Of a DNA stretch of 64,000 nucleotides, positions 1 to 10,320 are shown piece by piece. The stretch spans positions 29,688,995 to 29,752,994 of the forward strand of contig CM055096.1 of NCBI GenBank assembly GCA_029204225.1, written 5' to 3'. A program made the translations under genes and the position numbers. This DNA is from Diphasiastrum complanatum (lineage: Eukaryota; Streptophyta; Lycopodiopsida; Lycopodiales; Lycopodiaceae). The notes under the pieces are model-generated. The model made no database searches and was not told the origin of the DNA. It worked only from the letters and a program-made list of their open reading frames with translations. Positions within the stretch are counted from its first letter, which is position 1. The number at the start of each line of letters is the position of its first letter.

Positions 1-45
1 GAGAGCGAGCCTGTATAACGAGACTGCATCCCTTTGCAAACGCTA

Positions 46-222
46 TGAATTTGCTATCTCCATCGCTTGTCATCTCCACACCAGCATTAGCTCGTAACAT
101 TTGCACTTCAGCACTAGTTTTTTCTCAGCTTATTTGTTCTGACGTGCAAGTAACAATTGATGTTTTGTCCATCGAACTTCTTGGAGTTTCATATCTATTA
201 GGATGTAGTACTTTCGTAAAGT
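46..222 (+). other. Possible first exon of the hydrolase gene
   Basis: An ATG at 46 opens a 58-codon frame rich in Ser, Leu, Ala and Thr, as in a transit or signal peptide (begins MNLLSPSLVISTPALARNIC). A GT that could act as a donor lies near 154 in phase 0, which matches the phase of the next exon at 473. The remaining frame runs to a TGA at 220. This is a guess from position, phase and composition; the true first exon could lie left of the window. Confidence 0.25.
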
Positions 223-472
223 GAGTTTCTATAATCGTCAGTGTGTTTACAACTAGCTGTCATCGTGTGTTTTGGAATATTTTGCGAAGTCTCATTTGTG
301 TGCGACTAGGATTTGGCCAATGCAATCCCCAAATCACTTCAAATTATGACAATGCGTCATCTCTTCGTCACTCCCATGATCTACATTTGTTTTCCTTGTT
401 TGTCAATCTAGTGTTGTACATTGTTCGCTCACCTTTCGGCCATGCTCCAAAGATTTATTGTCAATCTTGCAG

Positions 473-2366
473 TCAAAAACGTCCCTCGACAACTTTTTGC
501 ATAGCGTCCAAGTGCACCCGGAAAGACGAGAAGGAGCTTATCCTTATTATCTTCTGCATAATGCGGGTGATAATGTGTACGGTACCGTGCTCATTTTCCA
601 TGGCTTGACAAGTAAGCCGGATCAGTGCTGGCGCCTGGCACAGTATTTGTTTGACACCGGTTTTAATGTGTACCAGCCCTGCATTGCGGCTCATTATCTG
701 ATCAATCCTGACAAAAATTGGCCTCAGGTACTATGCTATATTGAGCGTTTTAGTGTAGCTGTAATTGCCGATGCAGGTGAAGGTGTAGGCACGTGTTCTA
801 ACTTCTACTTGCACTGATGGAGACCTCAGACATCTACAAGAAGTTCTGACTAAAATCAATCAATAGATCATTGCGTGATGCTGAGGTGCCATCTGATTGA
901 CTAATCTAGGTGGATCTTAAGCCCCAGTGGAAACAACCGATTCGGGAAAAATTTCTGGCAGATCCCGTTTTATCCCAAGCCCTTAATGCCGTTGACACGG
1001 TCAACAATGTCACACAAGAGCAGGTTTTGTCATGCCGAACATCTAGTGCATATTTTGGTGGCTTTGTAATGTGCTTTGATGGGTTATGTTAAGGTCAGGT
1101 AGCTATTTACTTGATAAGAGTTGTTGATTCTGGTTCAGAGTCTTGCAAGTGTGCTTTTGTTTGCCTGTTACTAGGTAGAACCGAGGTTAAACATCATGAC
1201 TGATATGTTCGTCATGTATACTTTCCATTTTATGCAGCTCAACTTTGTGATGCAACGAGTCAATGAGCTTTCCCCGGACATGGCAGACATCATTTCTGCC
1301 ATAAATGTAGGTGACTACAGTGAAAAGTTTCAAAGGTATCAATACAAATTCAACGCTGAGATATTAATCGTTGTTATTTAATCTCTCCACAGATCCGAGC
1401 AGGAGTAGACTGTGCGAAGTTGTTTCTGCCTGAAGCTTTCCCATGGTGGCTGGGCTAGTACATGGTTTGAAACGATTTGCATGTAGGCAGTGACAACTCA
1501 TGATCGTCCTTAAAATGACGGCTATATCAGATCAACTTATGAGTAACTTGTTTGAACCTAGGTTTTACGAATCGTCCCACTTGCGATATCTACAAGAGAG
1601 TGAAAGCCGTCTTGAAGAAGTCCAGTCGCTGCCAGGCCCGATTTTCACGATTGGATTGTCTGTAGGAGGAGCTGTGGCCCTGGGCTTGGCTGCAGCTCAC
1701 CCAGATAAAATTTCCAAGGTGGTGGCGTATGCGCCTCTCCTCAGGGTAACAACCACCTCCTTTTGTACTTTTCCCTGATAATCTAGTTTCGGTTTCTGAT
1801 GTTGATCGCAACCATAAGCAATAAAACCTTTTGAGACTCCTCAGGTGTTGTTGAATCGGGTTCAGATTCATGTGGATTGAATTTGTCCTTCACAGGAACT
1901 GAATGAGGTGAAGCGGCAGTTCTCATTGAAAGCAGGGCCTTTGGATGTGAAGGAAACCGGATGGGATCCCAGGTTGCAGTTCACGCTCGGTTGCTTTGCT
2001 GCTACTGACGTGTTTAAGAATCATGTCAATCATGATGGTAACATTGATACCTTGGCGCATATACCCACTTTTGTAGCACTTACAGAAAATGACGATTCCG
2101 CAGATATTCCTACAAACCAGCAGTTCAATGCAAGATTGATAGCTCGCGCAGGTACCTCTCATTCTCAACCACATATCAACTATGCATCTTTCACATCTGC
2201 TTTTTGTCCAGGGTATTTCATTGCTTTGAAAACAGTTTCATACTGCATATTAAAGTTTTAGTCTGTGATGAATCAGTATAACGAACCACTCCCCAGTTGG
2301 AAGTTAACATGAGTAAACAAAACTGTAAAGCCTAATTTTTGATAACAGGCGAGACTGCTTCAGAGT
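473..2366 (+). CDS. Alpha/beta hydrolase (esterase/lipase-like), multi-exon
   Basis: Serine-hydrolase fold enzyme; substrate unknown. Exons I can place with GT-AG borders: 473-727, 910-1023, 1238-1306, 1393-1445, 1562-1745 and 1896-2151. Phases agree throughout (0, 0, 0, 2, 0) and no stop interrupts about 310 codons. Exon 1 holds the oxyanion-loop type motif LIFHGLT, exon 5 the nucleophile elbow GLSVGGAVALG, and exon 6 ALTENDDSADI, a candidate catalytic acid region. The acceptor at 2348 would continue in phase 1 and end after five residues with TGA at 2364-2366. No catalytic histidine motif is seen after the acid, so the 3' end may be truncated, or a further exon may lie beyond a longer intron. 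The small exons and intact frame suggest a real plant gene; the sequence looks bacterial-like to me, but that is only an impression. Confidence 0.75.
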
Positions 2367-2929
2367 GAAATTCTGGTTGTTGGTTCTTTGTTCTTTCTAT
2401 TAGTGATTAGTATGCTGCATTTTGAGAAAGAACCAAAAGCTGATATTGACAATAGAATGACTTCCTCAAATAGATCATAAAACTGTGGATCTATAAAACT
2501 TCTATCTGAATTCTCTCTCTCCCAATGGGAATAGCGTCTTGATTGACAAAGCTCCTTCTCCTCTTTTGTTGCTCTCATTAAACCCAGCAGCTCATCCTAA
2601 AAAAATTTCCTCAGAAGACAATGAAGCTATCCTATGACCCAAATGTTTATATGTATAACACGAAGCTGGTAGCCTCTTGAGGACTGGTAAACTCTTTCAA
2701 CAAAATATCGGTGGATGTTGCCAAGGATTCATAATCTAGTTTTTATAAGACTCATGCTCCTGCATAGGAGCATAATCAAAGTGTTTATTCTATGGAATAA
2801 GATCTTTGCCAACCTAGCTGCAATTTGTTGGAATCTCAATGTATGTCTCATCTTTTAATAAGAAGTCACCAAAAATAGTCACCAATATCGGGTGCGAAAC
2901 ACCAAAAAGTGTGTTTTCACCCCCCCACC

Positions 2930-3028
2930 GGGGGGCTACCGCCCCTCGGACCCCATGTTTCTCGGGGGGCTACTGACCCCCGAACCCCCCGTTTCTCAGG
3001 GGGCCGCCCCCTGAACCCCTTGTTTCAG
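2930..3028. repeat. Three-copy 34-bp GC-rich tandem repeat
   Basis: Units at 2930-2963, 2964-2997 and 2998-3028 share the plan ggggggctac, a C-rich block, then tgtttctc. The first two are both exactly 34 bp and the third is degenerate. It is an island of very high GC in AT-rich surroundings, followed by an A17 tract and a hairpin. Confidence 0.8.
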
Positions 3029-3090
3029 CTATAAAATTTGGCCATTACTCCTTTTTCCACAAAAAAAAAAAAAAAATTGCGATCTGGGTC

Positions 3091-3152
3091 GCGGATCGCT
3101 GACGTTCCGGATCGCATGATTCGGAACGTTTTTGCAGCGAATCGTGATCCGC
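3091..3152. repeat. Imperfect inverted repeat (hairpin)
   Basis: The left arm gcggatcgctgacgttccg (3091-3109) is matched in reverse complement by 3122-3152, where the three blocks cggaacg, cagcg and gatccgc are separated by short insertions. It could be the end of a decayed DNA transposon. Confidence 0.55.
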
Positions 3153-3939
3153 TGCAACACAGGTTGCAATATTAAAAAATTTCCACTGCTAACTGGCTAA
3201 ACACCTTGAACAACCTAGAATATACCAAAACATTGACTATAAGCTTAGAAATGCGTAGAATGCTCTAAAACACCTTAAAACATTGACTACGACCTGAAAA
3301 TGGCTAAAATGTGGCTGAAAATGGCCAAAAAATACTTAGGATGTGTTTTTAGACCCGTTTGCCTTTACAAATGGCTATATGATGTTTTCTATTTAGTAGA
3401 GTCCCATGTAAATTTATTTATTTATTTATTGAGTGTAAGCTGATATTCAAATCACCTTGTTTTAATATCTAAAAGGTTTCCTATTCTATATTTAGAGACC
3501 CTTAGTATATATTTAATGGTATATAAAGTCTATATGAATACATTGCTTTTTATACCTTAGCTTTGAGTTTTCATCCTGTCAAATAATAATTTTCATTGTT
3601 CCACTTCTACAATCCTTTCTAAAATAGTCTCTCTATGAGTAAAGCTATGATTAAGTGCATGTTTTGAGATTGACTTGACATCATGCCAAAGTGATATAAG
3701 ATGGTTTAATATTCTTGAAGATGACCCAATAGAATCATCATACTTTATTCATCGTTCACTATAAATCAAATCCAATCAAGATGATCTATTTTGAAGGCTA
3801 CAAATTAGAATAATGCCCACTCATAAATTTACGTTTCGTCATTTACAATTGATTTCAGTCGTATGTGAAAGTACATTACATCATTCCATTGTGATATACA
3901 ATCATAACATTTTATTTCTCATTCCTTTTGAGCGTTACA

Positions 3940-4670
3940 TTGAATCTAAAATGCCCAATAGTCTATTTGCACCCTTGCAACAAATTTATCATATCAAATG
4001 TCTTTCTTCATCTCCTTTAACAATGTTTCAAGGGTTTTTCTCAACAAGAATCGTTCTTATTTTTAATTTCAATATGAGCATTTGCTCAATAAAACTTACA
4101 ATATACATTTTTTTTGACCCTTGTGATTTTGCAATAAGAACAATAGTTCTTAGCTTTGTCTTGGAAGCTCCTCTTGGATTGCATAGGTTTGAACAATGTT
4201 GTCAAATTCATCTCTTAATCCATTAAGGATTACTTGCACTGATTCATTTTGATTGAGATGGTCTCTTATGCAAGCAAGCTCTCTATGAAGATCTTTCACT
4301 CTCATGACAAAGTTTGAGGCACTCTCATCACTCTTTTGGTAGCTTAGAAAATTTTAAATTCTTAGTGTGAGCAACCTAGATGTGTTCTTTGCCTCATAAA
4401 TGGCTTTGAGGGTGTCCCAAGCCTACTTGGCTGAGGTGCAAGAGCTAATCTCCCTCAACACCTCATTAGAGACATTCATTTTGATACAATGTAAGGCAAT
4501 CCTTGCCCTTTTCTTGTATCATTGAGCTTCTTCAAGCACTTGTGGCTCCTCCTCAAGTACAAGCACATCCATCACATCTTGGAGGACCAAAATCGACTAC
4601 ATCCTCACCTTCCAAATGGCATAATTGACGATGGTAAATCCCTCACCTTGCTCCAAGAGCAGAGAACTCG
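3940..4670 (-). pseudogene. Copia gag remnant (UBN2/DUF4219 type)
   Basis: Read on the minus strand from about 4660 downward there is a decayed Ty1/copia gag. Recognisable pieces are IVNYAIWKV, YKKRARIALHCIKMNVSNE, AWDTLKAIYEAKNTSRLL, ESASNFVMRVKDLHREL and FDNIVQTYAIQEELPRQS, followed by a broken zinc-knuckle region near 4.1 kb. Several in-frame stops (TAG in place of Trp or Gln codons) and frame changes make it non-functional. It is related to the gag at 54.1-54.8 kb but is not the same copy. Confidence 0.8.
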
Positions 4671-5290
4671 AGGTAGCCACAATTTCTTGAGAAATTGATT
4701 TGTGATAGATCAAACAAAGTGCAGGTGTTGCTTCTCTCTCAAACAAGGATCTAACAAATATGTCAATCCAATTCTAATTTGAGATCTTGCAACCTTGATG
4801 TGAGATCAATCTCACAAGTGATATGCATTTGAAATGAGCTAGGCATGAGTATTGTGTCATGCCTAGGTCCTATGTGTTGTACTTTTGGGATGGCATTCGA
4901 TGATAGGCTTTGTCTTACTCTAAGGTTATCCTAGTATAGTCTATGCAACAAACCTACTAAAGTATATGAAAATAGATCTTAGAGTTAGCTCTTAACTCAT
5001 GATCACTCTATGTGGTAACCCATGCTAAAAGTGCCACGTAGGATGGATTAGCATTACACTATGATCAAGAAACTTGTTTAGGCAAGGAAGAGGCCCTTTT
5101 TGAGTGGCTCCTCATCTCTCTCCTTGCTCCAAGAGTAGGGAACCCATGGAAGCCATGTTTGCTTTGCAATGGATCAAAACACAATTAGTGGTGTTGCTTC
5201 TCTCTCAAACAAGGATCTAACAATGATGTCAATCAATTTCAGATCTTGCAATTTCTTTGTGAGATCAATCTCACGATTCACAAGTATTGT
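4650..5290 (-). repeat. Direct duplication of copia leader and gag start
   Basis: The segment from about 4650-4810 recurs at about 5125-5290. Both carry the block gtgttgcttctctctcaaac, then aaggatctaacaa and gatctcaatctcac-like sequence. Read on the minus strand each copy enters a gag N-terminus (LLLEQGE). This looks like two truncated copies of one element leader in the same orientation. Confidence 0.7.
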
Positions 5291-6955
5291 CAATCTCCTT
5301 CAATCTAGATCTTGCTTCTCTCCAAAGATGAAGTACTCCAAGATTTTGAGCCAACTCCCTCCACGAGCTTGAAGGCACCTGAAAAACACCCAAGGACTCC
5401 ACGAACTACTCAATCACACTTGATTTGGGTGGAACTATGTGGCTATGGCAACAAAATCTCATCCAAAAACATGACATTCAATAGTATGATAACACTTAAT
5501 GAAAAAACTAAGTAAAAAACTTGTTGCTCTCAAGTAGAGAGAGAATTATAAGGCATTTGCTCTCAAGTAGAGAGAGAATTACATAATTTCTTTTGTTAAG
5601 TGTTGGACCTTCACTCTCATCAAAACTCATAGAGTGGCTCGAGATCCAAGATAGGTGGAAAAAAGCTCAAGGATTGGACCACTCTCAGTCACCAATTATT
5701 GTGATTGGACCATTTTGGTACACCTCTTGCTCCTATTGGTCCACATGGAAAAATAACAAGATGAGGTGCATAATCCTTGATCTCTACCATCATGACAAGT
5801 GTAAGCAACCTATACTAACTCGTGCTAATCTAGATCATAATTTTCTCAAATCACAAAATGAAACTTAACCACTAACATATTTACAAGTTTACATGGAAGT
5901 GTATGTAGCCTAGCACCCCCAAAACTCAAGATCCTAGATAGATAGCTTTTACATTTTTCACACTTGTGACATTGACAGAGCTTACGAGCAATTGAGATAC
6001 AAAGTAGTGTTTCAAGTTATACAGGACTCCATGGAATAGCAATTAGCAAAAAACGCTAGTGATAGCTTTAAATAGTGTGGAAATTAGCCAAGACTAGGTT
6101 GAGTTAGAATTTTTCTAACTTTATGACATAACAAGCTATCTTTGAGACAAAACTGAGATAAAAATTTCATTTATCATTTAAATCGATTCAAATAAGTTGC
6201 TACTAAAGGCTTTTGGTGGAGGTTGAATCTACAAGTGACCTTGCTTGTAGAGTCTGATATTAACATAGATCAATAAATTTGGAAAATGCATTCTAGATTC
6301 ACATGCCCAAACAATGGATGAATTTAACATTTCTAGGTGTTTGATGTGTACACCAAGCAACCATCATCATGCAGGAGCAAAATGGAACCATAGATTTGAT
6401 GTGTAATCTTGGTGAACAATTAGGATCACCTAATATAGAGGCTAAATTGAGAAGCCACATTTGTTGGATCCCAAAACTTTGTATTCTAAAGTTTGAAAGG
6501 CTAAATCAAGGGCCTTTTCATGAATATCTTCACTTAAAATTTTGAAGAGGTCTGAAGAACCAGTTCTTAAAAAAGAAGCTACAGCTCATTTTTCAACGCA
6601 AATGGTTATAACTCATATTCTAAAACAAAAACTTTTCATATATGTTAAGAACAACATTTATTGTAAGTGACAACTTTTTATAGTATAAATTCTTATTAAT
6701 ATGGCTTTTATTAAAAACAGGAAGATCTGGCACACCCCATCTAGAATCCATGTATACAAGTTCGGAGCATGTTCCCCATCCAATATATGATCCAATTGAG
6801 GTAAATGTGTTGCATTGTCGGAGATATAATCTAGATCATGTCTGTTAGATCACATATATACTGTTATGTGAAATGTATTCGAAATAGTCAATTCAAACAG
6901 ACATTTATATAAGATGCATGTATTTACAAAATAATGTATTGTAACATAAAAATGA
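5290..6955. other. Non-coding; short tandem repeat at 5526-5581
   Basis: No supported gene. A 23-bp unit beginning gctctcaagtagagagaga occurs twice with a 33-bp period (5526-5548 and 5559-5581). The rest is AT-rich unique-looking sequence. Confidence 0.6.
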
Positions 6956-6956
6956 A

Positions 6957-6958
<2 letters not shown>

Positions 6959-7006
<48 letters not shown>

Positions 7007-7065
7007 CAGTTGTATATATAAGTATAAATATAAATATACTAATGTAATACCCATCAATATGCAAT

Positions 7066-7157
<92 letters not shown>
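6959..7157. repeat. (AC)n and (AT)n microsatellites
   Basis: (AC) runs at about 6959-6990 followed by a short (AT) run, then a second uninterrupted (AC) tract of about 43 units at about 7071-7157. The predicted Cys/Val proteins across them are translation artefacts. Confidence 0.97.
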
Positions 7158-7160
<3 letters not shown>

Positions 7161-7716
7161 CTAGTAAAGAGTGCCCGTTGTTGACGGGCAATGGACGACC
7201 GATGGTCGTTGACGCGGATGGCCGATTGTCGTTGACGAGTGGCCAATGTATGTGTGTGTATGTACGTCAGTGCATGTGTTATCTTTGTATGTGGATTTGT
7301 GTGTATGATTTGTGCTTGATGGTGTTGAAGAAAGAAAAAGGAAGAACCCTAGAGGTAAGAACCAAGGAAAACTTCGTGTCAAATTTCCATTTCAATTTGA
7401 ATAAATAAAAAGATGTCTGGTTTTAGATATTCAACTTCTGCTATTTCCCACAGTCGTTGCAAGGATGAGATTAACAAATACGTTCTTCAATAAAGCATGG
7501 ATGCTAGACGGAGAAAAGAACTTTGGGTAAAACTTTATGTTCATGATCTATGGGTAAAATTTTGGTAATTCAAAATAAATACAAAAGCCATATAATAACA
7601 TTCCCCATACATGCATCCTCCTCCCCAAATTTTTTAGTTAGAAAAAGCTCATGCATGGGTGAGGGGAGGAGCATGCATGGTGCACCCATACACATGCGCA
7701 AAACTGTACATAAGTT

Positions 7717-7718
<2 letters not shown>
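7158..7718. other. Non-coding stretch between microsatellites
   Basis: Contains a short degenerate repeat of the type gatggtcgttgacg (7190-7240). No gene is supported. Confidence 0.5.

Positions 7719-7788
<70 letters not shown>
7719..7788. repeat. (AT)n microsatellite
   Basis: An uninterrupted run of about 35 TA units. The Tyr/Ile repeat peptides here are artefacts. Confidence 0.97.
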
Positions 7789-7790
<2 letters not shown>

Positions 7791-7809
7791 AATTTAATAA
7801 ACGTGGCCT

Positions 7810-8313
7810 TAGAACCGCCCGTCACGGCGGGAGGTTCTGAATTTTTTTACTTATATATGTATATATATATTTTATATATGTATCAGATGCTTTAGAACCT
7901 CCCGCTCTAAAATTTTTTGATCAGAGGTATCAGATACTTCTAGTTTTTGTGCAAAGGAATATGCCTAAGGCAGAAACCGCATTTCAACAAAACAGCAACC
8001 GCATCGCGAAGGTCCAGCATGCGGTTCATAACCTTCCAAACCGTAAGGTGGAAACCTCCAAAACCACAAGTTCAAACTTGCGATGACCAACGGGACACTG
8101 GATTGCAGATAACCACAACCGTAGTTCATGCGGTTATAGCAGGAGGTTCTGAATATTTTTCATCAACAAAAAAAATACTCAGAATCTTCGGCCACGGCGG
8201 GAGGTTCTGAGTTTTTGTAAACAAAAAATGAAACACTCCAAACCTCCGGCCAGGGCAGGAGATTCTGAATTTTTTTTAAACAAAAAATAAAACACTTAGA
8301 ACCTTCGAGTTTT
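7810..8313. repeat. Array of GGGAGGTTCTGA units, including a 58-bp tandem
   Basis: The motif cggcgggaggttctga occurs near 7824 and in a three-copy tandem with units starting at 8142, 8200 and 8258 (period exactly 58 bp). Each unit reads ggaggttctga, a T-run, an A-rich spacer and aaacactc-like sequence. Inverted copies (agaacctcccgc near 7892; gaaccgcccgtcacggcggg near 7810) give the array hairpin potential. Confidence 0.8.
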
Positions 8314-10046
8314 TTTTTCCAACAATTTAATTAATAAAAATGGTCTTTATTATATATTTATAACTTATGTCCCATCAAAATTGAACAAAAAATACCATTG
8401 AATCAGACTTTTCCTTGCAAGTAAATGGATGCTTTGAAACTTTAAGAGAAGTAAAGATCAGAACATGGAAAAAGAAAATCTTGGAGCTTGAGGTTTCTAA
8501 ATTATGTAACAAAGATAACTATTGAGATGGGGAGGGAGTTTATCTATCTTTGTGGATAGATGTTCATTTGCTTATAGGATATATGAATTGCCACGTGTCA
8601 ACGACGTGTTGAACTCATAACAAAACAAATCTAATTGATTTTGGCTTTTTTGGAAAGCATCTTATTGTAATTGTGGCTCTTTAGCCACAATTCTTGGAAA
8701 TGGACGATTTCAGAATCTATATATACTCATGAGTTCTGTCATGCTTCTAGAAATACTTATGGGATGATTGTTGTCTTTTTCTTGTGCTCTCCTCTCATTG
8801 TTTTTTGAAAGACATATAATAAAAAATTGCACACAAAACATAAAGACATAAATAGCTTTTCAGAACATAAAAGTGAAAATTAGTAGAATTAATTGATGAA
8901 TAACACTAAACGTCTACTAAATAGAAATCATAGATTTATAAAACCCAAAAATAAATAAAAATAAACAAATTACAAGAATAAATAAATTGAAAGAAATTAA
9001 AAGAATATACAAATAACATCACATAATCATAACATTAATAGATTGAATATTCAAAAAAGTGAATAAAATATAAAATAGCTTTAATAATACAAAAAAAAAA
9101 TGAATATAATCAAAATAATTATAAAATAACTAGAAAAATATATCAATAAAAATAATAATATAGCTATTAACGAATCATCAAAAAAATCAAATATATTATT
9201 AATAAATCATAAAAACTCAAAAAGTTAATTATTTAATAAGATATTAAATGAAAACTATTAATAAATAAAATACAAAATAACACAATAAATTAGATATATA
9301 AAATGGAATACAACAAAATAAAATCTCAAAATAAATGCATTAATAATATAGCTTAAAAATAATATCACAAAAAAATATTAACAAATACAATAAAATAAAA
9401 AAATTAATGAGAATAAAAAAGTACAAAATACATTAAAAAATTAATTAAAAAACAGTTACCATTTTAAAAAATAATCAAAAATAAAATCTATAAATCTAAG
9501 AAAAAAACAAAAACTTTAAAAGAATAATGAAAAACAATAATGCAAGGTCTTTAAGGTCAAGGACTAAGGGCCTTGGGCTAAGGACTAATCGCCTACGGAT
9601 ATGGCATTGGTCCAAGGGCAAAGAGTCAAGGGCTAAGGGCTAATTGCCGACAACCAGGTAAACTAAATAGACTGGATTTGTGGAGTAGATTTTGCTTATC
9701 CTAGAAATTCCAGTTCTTGATGTTCTTGGGATGTCCAAGAATCAAGAAATAATTGTTTCTTGATTCTTGGACTTCTAAAATGTGGTCTAGTTTAGTTAGT
9801 TTAGATTCTTGCTTTGTTTCTTGCAATGGTAATGTGTATGCTAGTTTAGTTTTCAGATTTCAAGAGGCTGTCCATTTAGTTTTTGTTTGTAGTTGTAGGT
9901 TAAGTAGTTTCAGCCTTTTAAGGATCTGTTTATTTGATATTGCAGTATTAGAGTAGGATTTCATTGTTTGTTCAACGGATCTGCACATTGATTTTAGGGT
10001 TGAACGCTTTGGCATGTATGATTGGTTGTTTATGCATGTGCATTAA
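8314..10046. other. AT-rich desert with one perfect hairpin
   Basis: 8.8-9.53 kb is extremely A-rich and shows no coding signal. 9545-9650 has short repeats of aaggactaagggc type. A perfect 17-bp inverted repeat lies at 9733-9772. Confidence 0.7.
9733..9772. repeat. Perfect 17-bp inverted repeat, 6-nt loop
   Basis: The left arm gtccaagaatcaagaaa (9733-9749) and right arm tttcttgattcttggac (9756-9772) are exact reverse complements around the loop taattg. It could be a small foldback element or a strong RNA hairpin; no T-run follows. Confidence 0.9.
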
Positions 10047-10320
10047 TTCAAGAGTGACCTTCCTTGGTATTTTCTGACAGGCAAGACATTGCTACAACGT
10101 AGATCTGTCCCTTCTGCCTGATCCGGACATTGTAATAAACAAGATAAATACTAAGACATGCCCACAGTCTCTGCTGACAAGTAGAACACAAAACTATCCA
10201 AGCTATAAACAAGAAGTAAAGAAGAAAGAACAGTAAACAGATTCTATAGACATAGAATTTTTCAACAATCCATCTCAAGCGAATGCTACCACCGATAGTC
10301 ACGGTCATAGACTTTCTCAA

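Larger units (their letters stand above)
2367..3900. other. Intergenic; GC-rich tandem repeat and hairpin inside
   Basis: No gene is supported here. It contains the 34-bp tandem repeat and imperfect hairpin listed separately, then AT-rich sequence to about 3.9 kb. Confidence 0.6.

Noticed and set aside
3813-4226. 137-codon plus-strand frame
   Set aside because: Antisense to the copia gag remnant over its second half.
6924-7246. Long Cys/Val-repeat open frames on the minus strand
   Set aside because: They are translations of the (AC)n tracts and have no other content.
7550-7895. Tyr/Ile-repeat open frames
   Set aside because: Translations of the (AT)n tract.
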